Source: Candidatus Martarchaeota archaeon
GTDB lineage: Archaea > Micrarchaeota > Micrarchaeia > Micrarchaeales > Micrarchaeaceae
Assembly: GCA_023485645.1 (NCBI GenBank)
Contig: JAMCZM010000001.1
Coordinates: 1,610 to 16,367, forward strand
Length of the DNA stretch: 14,758 bases
Direction of reading: 5' to 3'
Shown: in pieces, positions 5,842 through 12,637 of the stretch
How the letters are laid out: the number at the start of each line of letters is the position of its first letter
Numbering within the stretch: the stretch's first letter is position 1
Position numbers and translations under genes: made by a program
The notes under the pieces: model-generated
Told to the model about the DNA's origin: nothing
The model's input: only the letters and a program-made list of their open reading frames with translations
Databases searched by the model: none

Positions 5842-6444
5842 TTATATTATATCTATATACATCTGGTCGTTAAACTCATAAATTGTCGTGTTTTCATCGC
5901 CGCTAAGGCTCTCTATCATATTATCACGCGTTAGAAATTCTTTTATTATCTTCTTTGACAAATCATACATAATAGTTTTATTATCAAGTTCATAATATAC
6001 GAGTATTGTCCTATTTGACTCGTTTGTCACTATAAGCACTTTTGATGATGGATTATCCAAGGCTATAAACAGGCTGCATAATAATATTGCCCTATCTGTT
6101 ACATCTCCAGCCATAAACCTAAGCGTCTCTTCAGGGGTTAGCCAGAATTGGAGTGGCAAATTTATTTCATCTACATTATTTATTATAAATTCAAACGCAG
6201 CATTTGCAGCATCCCTAAAATCAGAATCATAATTATATGAAACAAATGCCTTCTTTATAATATTTGCACGCTGCATTATAATAGTAGATTTTGGCATTAT
6301 CATCGTTGGCAATTGCGCGACCGAAATCTCCTCGGACGCCTCTATATGGTCCTTGTATCGTGATATTACCATTAAGTATATTTGATTTAGCCTGCTAAGC
6401 TTCTCATACTCCGTATCTAATTGATCGTTTTTATTATCCATCAA
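5842..6444 (-). CDS. Transglutaminase-fold protein lacking the catalytic cysteine
   Basis: The C-terminal half of this 200-aa protein resembles transglutaminase-like domains of archaea: FWLTPEETLRFMAGDVTDRA at about 100-119 and LLCSLFIAL at 121-129 correspond to the usual 'pEeTL..k.GDCdD.AiLLcsLLra' region. The nucleophile Cys of GDCxD is Val115 here. No His is seen at the strand around 147-153 (ILVYYEL), although an Asp follows at 161 (MYDLS). If the assignment is right, this is a non-catalytic member, perhaps a binding or scaffold domain. There is no signal peptide or membrane segment. It starts about 130 nt downstream of the pentapeptide-repeat gene, with its own TATA-like sequence within an inverted repeat. 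The family call is by motif memory only. Confidence 0.6.
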   Translation of the reverse strand: MMDNKNDQLDTEYEKLSRLNQIYLMVISRYKDHIEASEEISVAQLPTMIMPKSTIIMQRANIIKKAFVSYNYDSDFRDAANAAFEFIINNVDEINLPLQFWLTPEETLRFMAGDVTDRAILLCSLFIALDNPSSKVLIVTNESNRTILVYYELDNKTIMYDLSKKIIKEFLTRDNMIESLSGDENTTIYEFNDQMYIDII

Positions 6445-6521
6445 TTAATCTGTAATTTAAATAACTAAAATGCTTTCCATAATATATATTACTTTAAAAT
6501 CAGTCAATATTTGCTTAAAAA

Positions 6522-6558
6522 TATAATATAGGCATATTCATTATGTTCCTATATTATA
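6522..6558. repeat. Perfect 11-bp inverted repeat containing a TATA-like box
   Basis: TATAATATAGG (6522-6532) and CCTATATTATA (6548-6558) are exact reverse complements around a 15-nt loop. The repeat lies between the stop of the pentapeptide-repeat gene (6573) and the start of the transglutaminase-fold gene (6444). It could be a transcript-end hairpin for the first or an operator/promoter for the second. The A+T content makes chance pairing easier. Confidence 0.45.
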
Positions 6559-6572
6559 CGCACAACAACAAA

Positions 6573-7547
6573 TTATATTTGATAACGTTTGTCCTCCTCT
6601 AATATTTGTTCATATTTTAGCATTATTGATCTTTGCTCATAGTATGGTAAAAGTATTACACCATCCATTTTACTTTTCATGTTTGCACGCTCTAATTCTC
6701 CATTAAGTACAGAACGATTTAAAAGCTTTGCAATATTTAAGTAATTTTGACTATCGGCTTGCAATCCAGAAATTTTTGCTTTGTGCACGCCTCTAATATT
6801 CATTATTTTAGCCCCTGAAATATTCGCATTTAAATATGCTCCATTAACTATTGCATCGTCAAGATTAGACATTACAAGAAGGCTGCATGTAAGCACTGAA
6901 TCATTTAATAACGCATTAGAAAAATCAAGACCGCTAAGATTTAGAAGTGACATATCAACACCACTAAGGTTTGCAATAGCGGAACGCTCTTTTGATATAT
7001 AAAGCAATTTTCTTATTATATTTCGCGTAGCTTTAAGACTTTCATCAATACTTAAAGTATCAACTCCATTCGAATCTCTTCGTATATTAATCTTAAAAAT
7101 TCCAAAATAATGATCTGCAAGCTCCGTCTCTCTGCGCCTTGCTAACGAAAGGTAAACTTCCCTTTTTGTACTAAATTTTATCCCTGCCTGCAGCATATTT
7201 GAATGCTCAAGATTTGCACCTACAATGCTTGAATCAAATATATGTGCATCCTCAAAATCCGTTGATGCTAAATTAGAATTATCAAATGTTGTGCCCACGG
7301 CAAACGCACCTCTAAAGCTGCATCCATTGAAATTTAACCCATGTAGATCAAGATAGGATATATCACGATTTTCAAGATCAATTATTCCATTTTTGCCAGA
7401 GAATTCTATTAGTGCAATTATATCATTGCGCGTAAGCTTCTTCTCTTTAGATATAGCAGTTGAACGCTCCATCCCATATTTATCCATAAAGCGTATCATG
7501 CGCACGTTATGATTTTTTGAGGAGATATCATTTGTTATTTGGGGCAT
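6573..7547 (-). CDS. Pentapeptide-repeat protein
   Basis: The 324-aa protein has two blocks of A(D/N)LXX-type repeats, which fold as a right-handed quadrilateral beta-helix. The first is about 56-125 (IDLENRDISYLDLHGLNFNG, then TTFDNSNLASTDFEDAHI). The second is about 192-262 (ANLSGVDMSLLNLSGLDF, then AIVNGAYLNANISGAKI). A charged helical linker (STKREVYLSLARRRETEL) joins them. The N-terminal 1-50 and the last 60 residues are not repeats. There is no signal peptide or membrane helix, so it is probably cytoplasmic. Known members include DNA-mimic gyrase protectors and scaffolds, but nothing here selects a role. It is encoded 41 nt after the archaeosortase gene on the same strand and is likely in the same transcript. 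Confidence 0.85.
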   Translation of the reverse strand: MPQITNDISSKNHNVRMIRFMDKYGMERSTAISKEKKLTRNDIIALIEFSGKNGIIDLENRDISYLDLHGLNFNGCSFRGAFAVGTTFDNSNLASTDFEDAHIFDSSIVGANLEHSNMLQAGIKFSTKREVYLSLARRRETELADHYFGIFKINIRRDSNGVDTLSIDESLKATRNIIRKLLYISKERSAIANLSGVDMSLLNLSGLDFSNALLNDSVLTCSLLVMSNLDDAIVNGAYLNANISGAKIMNIRGVHKAKISGLQADSQNYLNIAKLLNRSVLNGELERANMKSKMDGVILLPYYEQRSIMLKYEQILEEDKRYQI

Positions 7548-7588
7548 TAAAACAATAGAAAAGGTGCATTCTTAATATAAATAGATTG

Positions 7589-9124
7589 TTATGTTATACT
7601 CTTTGCGACGTATAGGGAGGGACATAAAATTGAATTCGAATCGCCCATATTGCCATTTAGCAAATTATATATATATGATTCTATATAATTTTGAGTGCTT
7701 ATATTCGCATTGTATTGACATAGGATTGTATTATTTGATACCTCTTTAAAAAAGCCATATCTAATTGAAAATGTGCTATTTGATATATTCATTGGCACAG
7801 AAAAAAAATTAATATAAAACTCCCGCTTATTTGAATATACTACCATACTTCTATAAGATATGCCGCTATTTAGTAAAATAGAGCTTTTGGAAGTGGAATA
7901 GTTATATACCAATCCAAGCGGATCTTGTGATGGCATACTTGTCTGATTCACAATAGTATATATTAGACTCGTTGAATTTTTACCGTCCCCTATAGTATAT
8001 ACGGTATTGTATTCAATGTTAGGCAGCTGCGTTATATTCTGACGTGAATTGCCAAGATTGCCCAGTATTAACCTGTCGAGCATAGGATAACTTGGATTTG
8101 TTAATTGCCCGAATGTATAATATCCAGCATTTATTGCAGATAGATATGGCAATGCGAAATATAACCCAATTAATCCGAATAATATTGGCGCAATTGCAAA
8201 TTTCCATAAAGGTAAATTATTTTTTGAAACTATCTTTTGCCGCTTTTGCTTTTTTTTGGAAGTTGCCATTTGAAAATGCAGCCCAAATCTTCCCGCCATA
8301 AGAATCATTATAATTATGACTAGATAAAACAGCAGTGGGCCAATAAATAAATGCACAATTGCTATGGCACTTGTTATTCCATAATATGCCCAAAATATTG
8401 CTATAAATATCATGCGCAACATGTTCAATATTAGCATAATAATTATTGATACAAACACCCACAAAAGCTTCTTTTTTGCCCCGCCATCATATAAGTATGC
8501 GACAGGTATCAAAAAAAGTATCAACGCTACAAACGCGCCAATATCTACGCATGTTTTTGCTATGGATATGCTATAATTACTTGGGGCTGTTATTACAATA
8601 CCGTTGCTTATAACGGGTATTCCTATACTCCTTAGTATAGAATATACGATATTTGCATTAAAGAGGGCAAAGGAGGATGATAAATTTAGTATAGGAAGAA
8701 GTATTATGGGAGAACTAAAAAGCATATATACGATTAGTATCTTAAAACGATTTATCGCACCTACTCCAAATATTGCACTTATTACTGCAATTATAAAAAG
8801 CGGCATGAGCAGCATGTCTATTCTATAAGTCATAAAAAGATAGGATAGCGCAAGCCTTGAATAAGACAATAAAATTATATATGCTGCAAATAATAGCACT
8901 GCTATGATAATATCCTTTCTTTTTGGATTGACATTTAATTTTGAATCCTTTGCATAAAATAGTATTAGCAAAAGCCCCATTAGCATAGGAACTATAATAT
9001 ATGAACTTTGATTGCTATCGGATATTGTAAAATTTGTTATAGCAATTGATGATGCCATATTTAAAAGCACTGCTATAAAAAGCAATAATATCCCAAAAAC
9101 CCTAAGCCTTTGCTCTTTTTGCAA
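7589..9124 (-). CDS. Archaeosortase/exosortase family transpeptidase with extra outer domain
   Basis: Residues 1-280 form a polytopic membrane domain. The sortase-like residues of the exosortase/archaeosortase family appear on successive segments: Cys192 (AKTCVDIGAF), Arg237 (ILNMLRMIF) and His258 (IVHLFIGPLLF). These enzymes cut C-terminally anchored surface proteins and transfer them to a lipid. After a basic cytoplasmic loop (KKKQKRQK at 290-297) and one more membrane helix (about 309-328) comes a 180-residue N- and S-rich outer domain. This resembles in placement, not clearly in sequence, the EpsI-type domains fused to some exosortases. The start is TTG at 9124: a stop codon lies immediately before it, and GGAGGA in the preceding C/D sRNA is a well-spaced Shine-Dalgarno. 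No typical PGF/PEF-CTERM substrate is seen in this window. Confidence 0.85.
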   Translation of the reverse strand: MQKEQRLRVFGILLLFIAVLLNMASSIAITNFTISDSNQSSYIIVPMLMGLLLILFYAKDSKLNVNPKRKDIIIAVLLFAAYIILLSYSRLALSYLFMTYRIDMLLMPLFIIAVISAIFGVGAINRFKILIVYMLFSSPIILLPILNLSSSFALFNANIVYSILRSIGIPVISNGIVITAPSNYSISIAKTCVDIGAFVALILFLIPVAYLYDGGAKKKLLWVFVSIIIMLILNMLRMIFIAIFWAYYGITSAIAIVHLFIGPLLFYLVIIIMILMAGRFGLHFQMATSKKKQKRQKIVSKNNLPLWKFAIAPILFGLIGLYFALPYLSAINAGYYTFGQLTNPSYPMLDRLILGNLGNSRQNITQLPNIEYNTVYTIGDGKNSTSLIYTIVNQTSMPSQDPLGLVYNYSTSKSSILLNSGISYRSMVVYSNKREFYINFFSVPMNISNSTFSIRYGFFKEVSNNTILCQYNANISTQNYIESYIYNLLNGNMGDSNSILCPSLYVAKSIT

Positions 9125-9130
9125 TTATAT

Positions 9131-9190
9131 CGTCCTCCGCCGAAATGGGCATCATCATAATCTCAGTAGTTACTCTTCTCCTCATTGGAC
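9131..9190 (-). ncRNA. Box C/D guide sRNA in the leader of the archaeosortase gene
   Basis: Minus-strand order: C box ATGAGGA (9179-9185), 12-nt guide GAAGAGTAACTA (9167-9178), D' CTGA (9163-9166), 4-nt spacer GATT, C' ATGATGA (9152-9158), 12-nt guide TGCCCATTTCGG (9140-9151) and D box CGGA (9136-9139). GTCC (9187-9190) and GGAC (9132-9135) make a terminal stem. Both guides have the standard 12-nt spacing. The inner C'/D' boxes are canonical. The outer C and D boxes each carry one change, and these fall at the two positions that face each other in the K-turn (U-U becomes G-G), leaving the tandem G-A pairs intact. The RNA ends 7 nt before the TTG start of the archaeosortase gene. Confidence 0.8.
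9134..9139 (-). promoter_or_regulatory. Shine-Dalgarno of the archaeosortase gene, overlapping the sRNA D box
   Basis: The minus strand reads CGGAGGAC, CGATATAA-type spacing, then TTG at 9124. GGAGGA is the only strong ribosome-binding site for this gene. It consists of the sRNA D box (CGGA) plus the first bases of its terminal stem (GGAC). A folded, L7Ae-bound C/D motif would hide it. Confidence 0.6.
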
Positions 9191-9203
9191 ATATGGATAT
9201 AAA

Positions 9204-9216
9204 TGAACATAAATAA
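9204..9216 (-). promoter_or_regulatory. TATA candidate before the second C/D sRNA
   Basis: The minus strand reads CTATTTATTTATG about 20-26 nt before the 5' end of the sRNA terminal stem, directly after the thiI stop. This could start the sRNA/archaeosortase transcript. Readthrough from thiI is the alternative. Confidence 0.35.
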
Positions 9217-9221
9217 ATAGA

Positions 9222-10382
9222 TTAGTGTACACTACGCAATGTAACCTTTTTAATGCGCTTCTCCGTTTCAATTATGCATTCGTCCAATTTGCAATTTTTA
9301 TATAACCTATCTATTATTTTCGAAGGTATTTTTGTTCCTGGATTTCGTATTTTCATAGAACACACCTCTCTGTAAGGCTCTATGGATAATTCAAATGTTC
9401 CCATCTGCCTCGCCAATTTTATTATTTCATCCTTATCCATTCCGGCTAATGGCCTTAATATAAGTTTGTCTACACCCTTTTGTGATGCGAGCATATTGTC
9501 TATTGTCTGTGAGGCTACCTGACCTATACTCTCCCCAGTTATTATAGTATTTATATCATGCTTTGCGCAGATGCGCTCCGCCAATTTATACATAAAGCGC
9601 TTAAAGAGCACAAGCTCATAGCTCTCAGGTATTTTAGAGGTTTGGGCAATAAATAGGTGCGATGGAATATAATATACCTCTGAGGCCATAGAGTATTTGG
9701 AAAGCAGCAAAAGCAACTTTGGTATTTTTGAATGCTCTATCTCCTTTTTAGTACTAAATGCATGAAAATGTAAATATATTGGATATAATCCCCTACGCAT
9801 TGCCATTATTGATGCAACAGGAGAATCTATTCCGCCAGAAAGCAGGAGCGCGCAATTGCCTGATGAACCTACGGGAAGGCCGCCAACCCCTTTTATTCTC
9901 TTTATATACAAAAGGGCCTTGTCGCGCATAAGATTTATATAAAGTGTATGGATTCCATTTTTATCAATCTCAAATTTATTTTTATCTTGATTTTTAATAA
10001 AGGCGCTTATTATATCCTTAGAATTAAAAGCATGTGATTTATCTGATCTATGCGCCTCTATTCTAACAGAATCATTCTTAAATTTGAATTTTGCACTGGT
10101 TGAAATTATAGATTTTATATTAGGCTCAGTGAATATTACAGGGGAGATTATTGAAACCCCAGGAATATATTTTAGCTTTTCGATAATCTTATTTGCATTT
10201 GATTTATCTGAAAGCATTATTAAAAATCTATCCCTACTCTGCACAATTTTTTCATAATGCTCATTAGATAGAGCTGACTTTATATTTCCTTTAAGCACAT
10301 CAATAAACCTTCCAAGATTCCTCCCTTTTAAAAGGAGCTCTCCAAAACGAACATCTATTGCATCATAAGACATATCCATCAT
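9222..10382 (-). CDS. thiI: ThiI, tRNA 4-thiouridine synthase (archaeal type without rhodanese domain)
   Basis: ThiI adenylates U8 of tRNA for sulfur insertion and in some organisms also serves thiamine-thiazole synthesis. The 386-aa protein has an N-terminal ferredoxin-like region opening VRFGELLLKGRN, a THUMP domain at about 60-165, and a PP-loop ATPase domain with SGGIDSP at 182-188. Family segments GESIGQVASQT (about 283-293) and RPLAGMDKDEII (310-321) follow. Cys341 (EVCSMK) matches the conserved core-domain cysteine. The C-terminal rhodanese domain of enterobacterial ThiI is absent, as usual in archaea, so sulfur must come from elsewhere. The start at 10382 has a GCGTGAT Shine-Dalgarno. 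The gene diverges from secE across a 78-nt spacer and precedes the C/D sRNA/archaeosortase unit. Confidence 0.94.
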   Translation of the reverse strand: MMDMSYDAIDVRFGELLLKGRNLGRFIDVLKGNIKSALSNEHYEKIVQSRDRFLIMLSDKSNANKIIEKLKYIPGVSIISPVIFTEPNIKSIISTSAKFKFKNDSVRIEAHRSDKSHAFNSKDIISAFIKNQDKNKFEIDKNGIHTLYINLMRDKALLYIKRIKGVGGLPVGSSGNCALLLSGGIDSPVASIMAMRRGLYPIYLHFHAFSTKKEIEHSKIPKLLLLLSKYSMASEVYYIPSHLFIAQTSKIPESYELVLFKRFMYKLAERICAKHDINTIITGESIGQVASQTIDNMLASQKGVDKLILRPLAGMDKDEIIKLARQMGTFELSIEPYREVCSMKIRNPGTKIPSKIIDRLYKNCKLDECIIETEKRIKKVTLRSVH

Positions 10383-10460
10383 TTACAATCACGCCAACAT
10401 AAAGCTTAAATAACTTAAAATAGATTTGCAATAGATAATATTTTAAGACTAGGTATTGCT
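10383..10460. promoter_or_regulatory. Divergent promoter region thiI / secE
   Basis: This is a 78-nt A+T-rich spacer between two start codons. The plus strand contains CTTAAATAACTTAAAATAG (TATA-like) and an AGGT Shine-Dalgarno seven nt before the secE ATG. The minus strand offers TTAAAATATTATC. Exact start sites cannot be fixed by eye. Confidence 0.4.
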
Positions 10461-10661
10461 ATGATAAATATACAGGAAAAACTTAAAACGTTTATATCAA
10501 ATTCAAGACACGTTTTAAATGTGAGTTATAGACCGTCAAATCATGAGTTTAGCAGAAGCGCAAAAATAATTATACTAGGCGTCCTATTGATAGGTGTTAT
10601 GGGATTTGTGCTCGGTGTAATAATATCACTCATAACAACAGGTACAGTCTCATTTATCTGA
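10461..10661 (+). CDS. secE: Preprotein translocase subunit SecE (Sec61-gamma)
   Basis: The 66-aa protein has the archaeal SecE layout: an amphipathic N-terminal helix (IQEKLKTFISNSRHVLNVSY), a conserved RPSNHEF hinge, and one membrane helix (about 35-58, IIILGVLLIGVMGFVLGVII). It clamps SecY in the cytoplasmic membrane as part of the protein-conducting channel. Length is normal. In many archaea secE is followed by spt5/nusG and ribosomal genes. Here the next gene, 14 nt downstream, encodes an NFACT-R protein instead, which links the translocon gene to a ribosome-quality-control-type gene. Confidence 0.9.
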   Translation: MINIQEKLKTFISNSRHVLNVSYRPSNHEFSRSAKIIILGVLLIGVMGFVLGVIISLITTGTVSFI

Positions 10662-10675
10662 ATTTTTGTGTCTAA

Positions 10676-11476
10676 ATGAAAATAAAGCTCAATTATCTAA
10701 AAAACGCGCAGCAGAACGGTAATGATTATTATAATAAAGCAAAAAAGCTTCTAAATAAGAGAAATGGCGCCGAACTTGCAGTGCAGAATCTAGAAAAGCA
10801 GCTAAAGCACATAGAGGAGAAAAGCGCGCAGGAAAAACGCATAATAATAAAGAAATCTGATAAAAAATGGTACGAGAAATTCCATTGGTTTTATACAAGC
10901 AACAATATGCTCTGTATTGGAGGCAGGAGCGCGCAGCAGAACGATCTAATAAATGCCAAATATTTTCTTGATGATGACATCTTTTTTCATGCTGATATAT
11001 TTGGGGCATCACTTGTCCTTTTAAAAGATGGCGTTAATGCAAAAAATGAGATATGGAATGAGGCTGCGCACTTTGCAGCAATATATTCAAGCGCATGGAA
11101 GGAGGATTTGAGCACAGTAGATGTTTACGCATTGAAACGCAATCAAATAAGCAAATCAACTGCGACAGGATCTGTTGGTGCGGGAGGATTTGTAATGAAA
11201 GGGGAGAGAGAGTGGTTTAAAAACACCCCATTATCACTGTTTATGTTTAATGAGAATAATACGTTAAATGCGGTTCCAAAAATTACATTTGATAAACTAA
11301 TAGAAACAAAAAAAATAAACGTATATGTTGAACTAAGCCTTGGAACAAGAAAAAAATCTGATGCTGCAAAAATCATCTCAAAACACTTGAATTTTGAGGA
11401 TTTAGACATGATAATGCAGCAATTACCAGCGGGCTTATTTAGAGTTCAATTATCTAAATCTGGAAAAAAAGAATAA
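10676..11476 (+). CDS. NFACT-R domain protein (short RqcH/NEMF/Tae2 relative, lacks NFACT-N)
   Basis: The 266-aa protein corresponds to the C-terminal half of RqcH/NEMF, which binds split large subunits and adds C-terminal tails to stalled nascent chains. Residues 1-55 form a charged coiled coil (KAKKLLNKRNGAELAVQNLE). The NFACT-R domain follows: KKWYEKFHWFYTSNNMLCIG at 63-82, GRSAQQND, DIFFHADIFGASLVLLKDG at 101-119, and GSVGAGGFVMKGEREWF at 165-181. The N-terminal NFACT-N and helix-hairpin-helix domains of full-length proteins (500-700 aa) are absent, and the space upstream is filled by secE, so this is not a local truncation. It may act with a partner encoded elsewhere or have a reduced role. 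It ends exactly against the convergent gene at 11477 (TAA abuts TTA). Confidence 0.88.
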   Translation: MKIKLNYLKNAQQNGNDYYNKAKKLLNKRNGAELAVQNLEKQLKHIEEKSAQEKRIIIKKSDKKWYEKFHWFYTSNNMLCIGGRSAQQNDLINAKYFLDDDIFFHADIFGASLVLLKDGVNAKNEIWNEAAHFAAIYSSAWKEDLSTVDVYALKRNQISKSTATGSVGAGGFVMKGEREWFKNTPLSLFMFNENNTLNAVPKITFDKLIETKKINVYVELSLGTRKKSDAAKIISKHLNFEDLDMIMQQLPAGLFRVQLSKSGKKE

Positions 11477-12040
11477 TTATTTTTTAGCTTTTGATTTATG
11501 TGCCCCCTTTCTTTTATTTGCGCGCTTTTTATAGAAATAATAGAATACGACTATTAAAATTACCACTATTACTATAATTAAAATTACAAATAATATATTG
11601 AATTTTGGCTGCGCGGAAGTTATTGTAAATATTTTAAGTGCGCCTTCTTGTATTATTGCACCACTGCCAGTGATTGTACTTAGTGAATTTGATACTACAG
11701 ATAATTGGCCATTCCATTCTAACCCAGGTTTATCGCTACCTGGTACAAACGTAGTTAAATTAAGCACAGCTTGTGAATGTGGACCTATTGTACCATTTTT
11801 AGGAAAAACTGTCACTGTTGGGGTAATTTCATTTGCTATTAAAGTTGTCACAATTGGAGTTGCATTAAAAAATAATGGGTTATTACCGCCATTGACTATT
11901 GTTACTGAAAGAGACTGCGATGATCCTGCACTAACATTAAAATTCACAGGACCCGCTACTTCGCCTATCTGCGCTAGTGGCATGCTCAAAATCGCAGAAA
12001 ATAAAAAGAAAAATAAAACAATGTACAATCTTTTTATCAT
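11477..12040 (-). CDS. Secreted Ig-like protein with C-terminal membrane anchor and basic tail
   Basis: The 187-aa protein has a signal peptide (MIKRLYIVLFFFLFSAILSM then PLAQ). A beta-sandwich ectodomain of about 115 residues follows (FNVSAGSSQSLSVTIVNGG, then PKNGTIGPHSQAVLNLTTF), a pattern typical of archaeal Ig/CARDB-like surface domains. A hydrophobic helix at 148-170 and a 17-residue tail with 10 Lys/Arg (KKRANKRKGAHKSKAKK) come last. The signal/ectodomain/helix/basic-tail order is the general layout of archaeosortase substrates. The residues before the helix are QPKFN, however, not a known PGF- or PEF-type signal, so simple membrane anchoring is the safer reading. It is the third gene of the surface operon, 9 nt after the small ENSC protein. 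Confidence 0.75.
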   Translation of the reverse strand: MIKRLYIVLFFFLFSAILSMPLAQIGEVAGPVNFNVSAGSSQSLSVTIVNGGNNPLFFNATPIVTTLIANEITPTVTVFPKNGTIGPHSQAVLNLTTFVPGSDKPGLEWNGQLSVVSNSLSTITGSGAIIQEGALKIFTITSAQPKFNILFVILIIVIVVILIVVFYYFYKKRANKRKGAHKSKAKK

Positions 12041-12049
12041 TAAAGCACA

Positions 12050-12580
12050 CTAACAGCTATTCTCTATTGTTATTGTTTGTGTATAGGTACCTGATGGAGT
12101 TGCACTTGGAACTGCCAACCCAAAATATATGTTATTTGATGTTGTAGAAGTGCTAATAGTTGGCGCTGGTATTAGTATTGCAGTATTTGAAGCGGTTGAG
12201 GATAAATGGGTCCCAGTATAGGTTGATTGTGATGATGTATCCCAAGTTGTATTTGAAATTCCAAATGTATTTGAACCGCTAGTCCAGGTAGTACCGCTAA
12301 CAAACATATATGAAGCAATATTTCCACCTACGTCCTGATCAGTCACTAAAACATTAGTTGGAATATTTGTATTAGGGGATGTTGTACCGAAGGTAATTGA
12401 AGATGGCGTTGGTGAGGTATAACAAACCGATGTCACAATAACATTAGCCGCTACATTGCTTGAAGATGATGCAAACGCGAAAACAGACCCAAAAATCATC
12501 AACGAAAACATTGATACCAATGCCGCTGCATAAATCGTATATTTTCTTAAAGAGCTAAAATTCATTATATCACTTATCAT
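12050..12580 (-). CDS. Small secreted protein consisting of the Cys-to-Cys surface domain
   Basis: The 176-aa protein has a signal peptide (LRKYTIYAAALVSMFSLMIF, then GSVFAFA). One Thr/Ser/Asn-rich beta domain runs from Cys53 (TSVCYTS) to Cys176, the last residue (TITIENSC). The same domain ends the large protein encoded upstream: ITFGTTSPNTNIP matches INFGSINPNSNIP, FGISNTTW matches FGISNTSY, IYFGLAVP matches IYFGFNLP, and TITIENSC is identical. The two cysteines probably form a disulfide closing the domain. I do not recognise a named family. ATG 12580 or Met6 (12565, preceded by GTGAT) may be the start. It lies between the large surface protein (57-nt gap) and the Ig-like anchor protein (9-nt gap). 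Confidence 0.75.
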   Translation of the reverse strand: MISDIMNFSSLRKYTIYAAALVSMFSLMIFGSVFAFASSSSNVAANVIVTSVCYTSPTPSSITFGTTSPNTNIPTNVLVTDQDVGGNIASYMFVSGTTWTSGSNTFGISNTTWDTSSQSTYTGTHLSSTASNTAILIPAPTISTSTTSNNIYFGLAVPSATPSGTYTQTITIENSC

Positions 12581-12637
12581 AAAAAGTTACACATAATAGT
12601 ATTAAAAGCATTTCGGTTGCGTAGTATATATGCGATT

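Noticed and set aside
9223..9234. 12-bp palindrome TAGTGTACACTA
   Set aside because: It lies within the last codons and stop of thiI. A single 12-bp palindrome is expected by chance in this amount of A+T-rich sequence.
10689..11012. Open frame of 107 codons on the minus strand
   Set aside because: It is antisense to the NFACT-R protein, whose domain motifs are unmistakable. The frame has erratic Cys/Tyr-rich composition.
10961..11030. TGATGA and CTGA-like motifs suggesting a third box C/D sRNA
   Set aside because: They fall inside a conserved NFACT-R coding segment, and no correctly spaced D box or terminal stem completes the pattern.
11598..12053. Open frame of 151 codons on the plus strand
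   Set aside because: It is the antisense of the Ig-like membrane-anchored protein. It has no Shine-Dalgarno, and its composition mirrors the real gene, which has a signal peptide and membrane helix.
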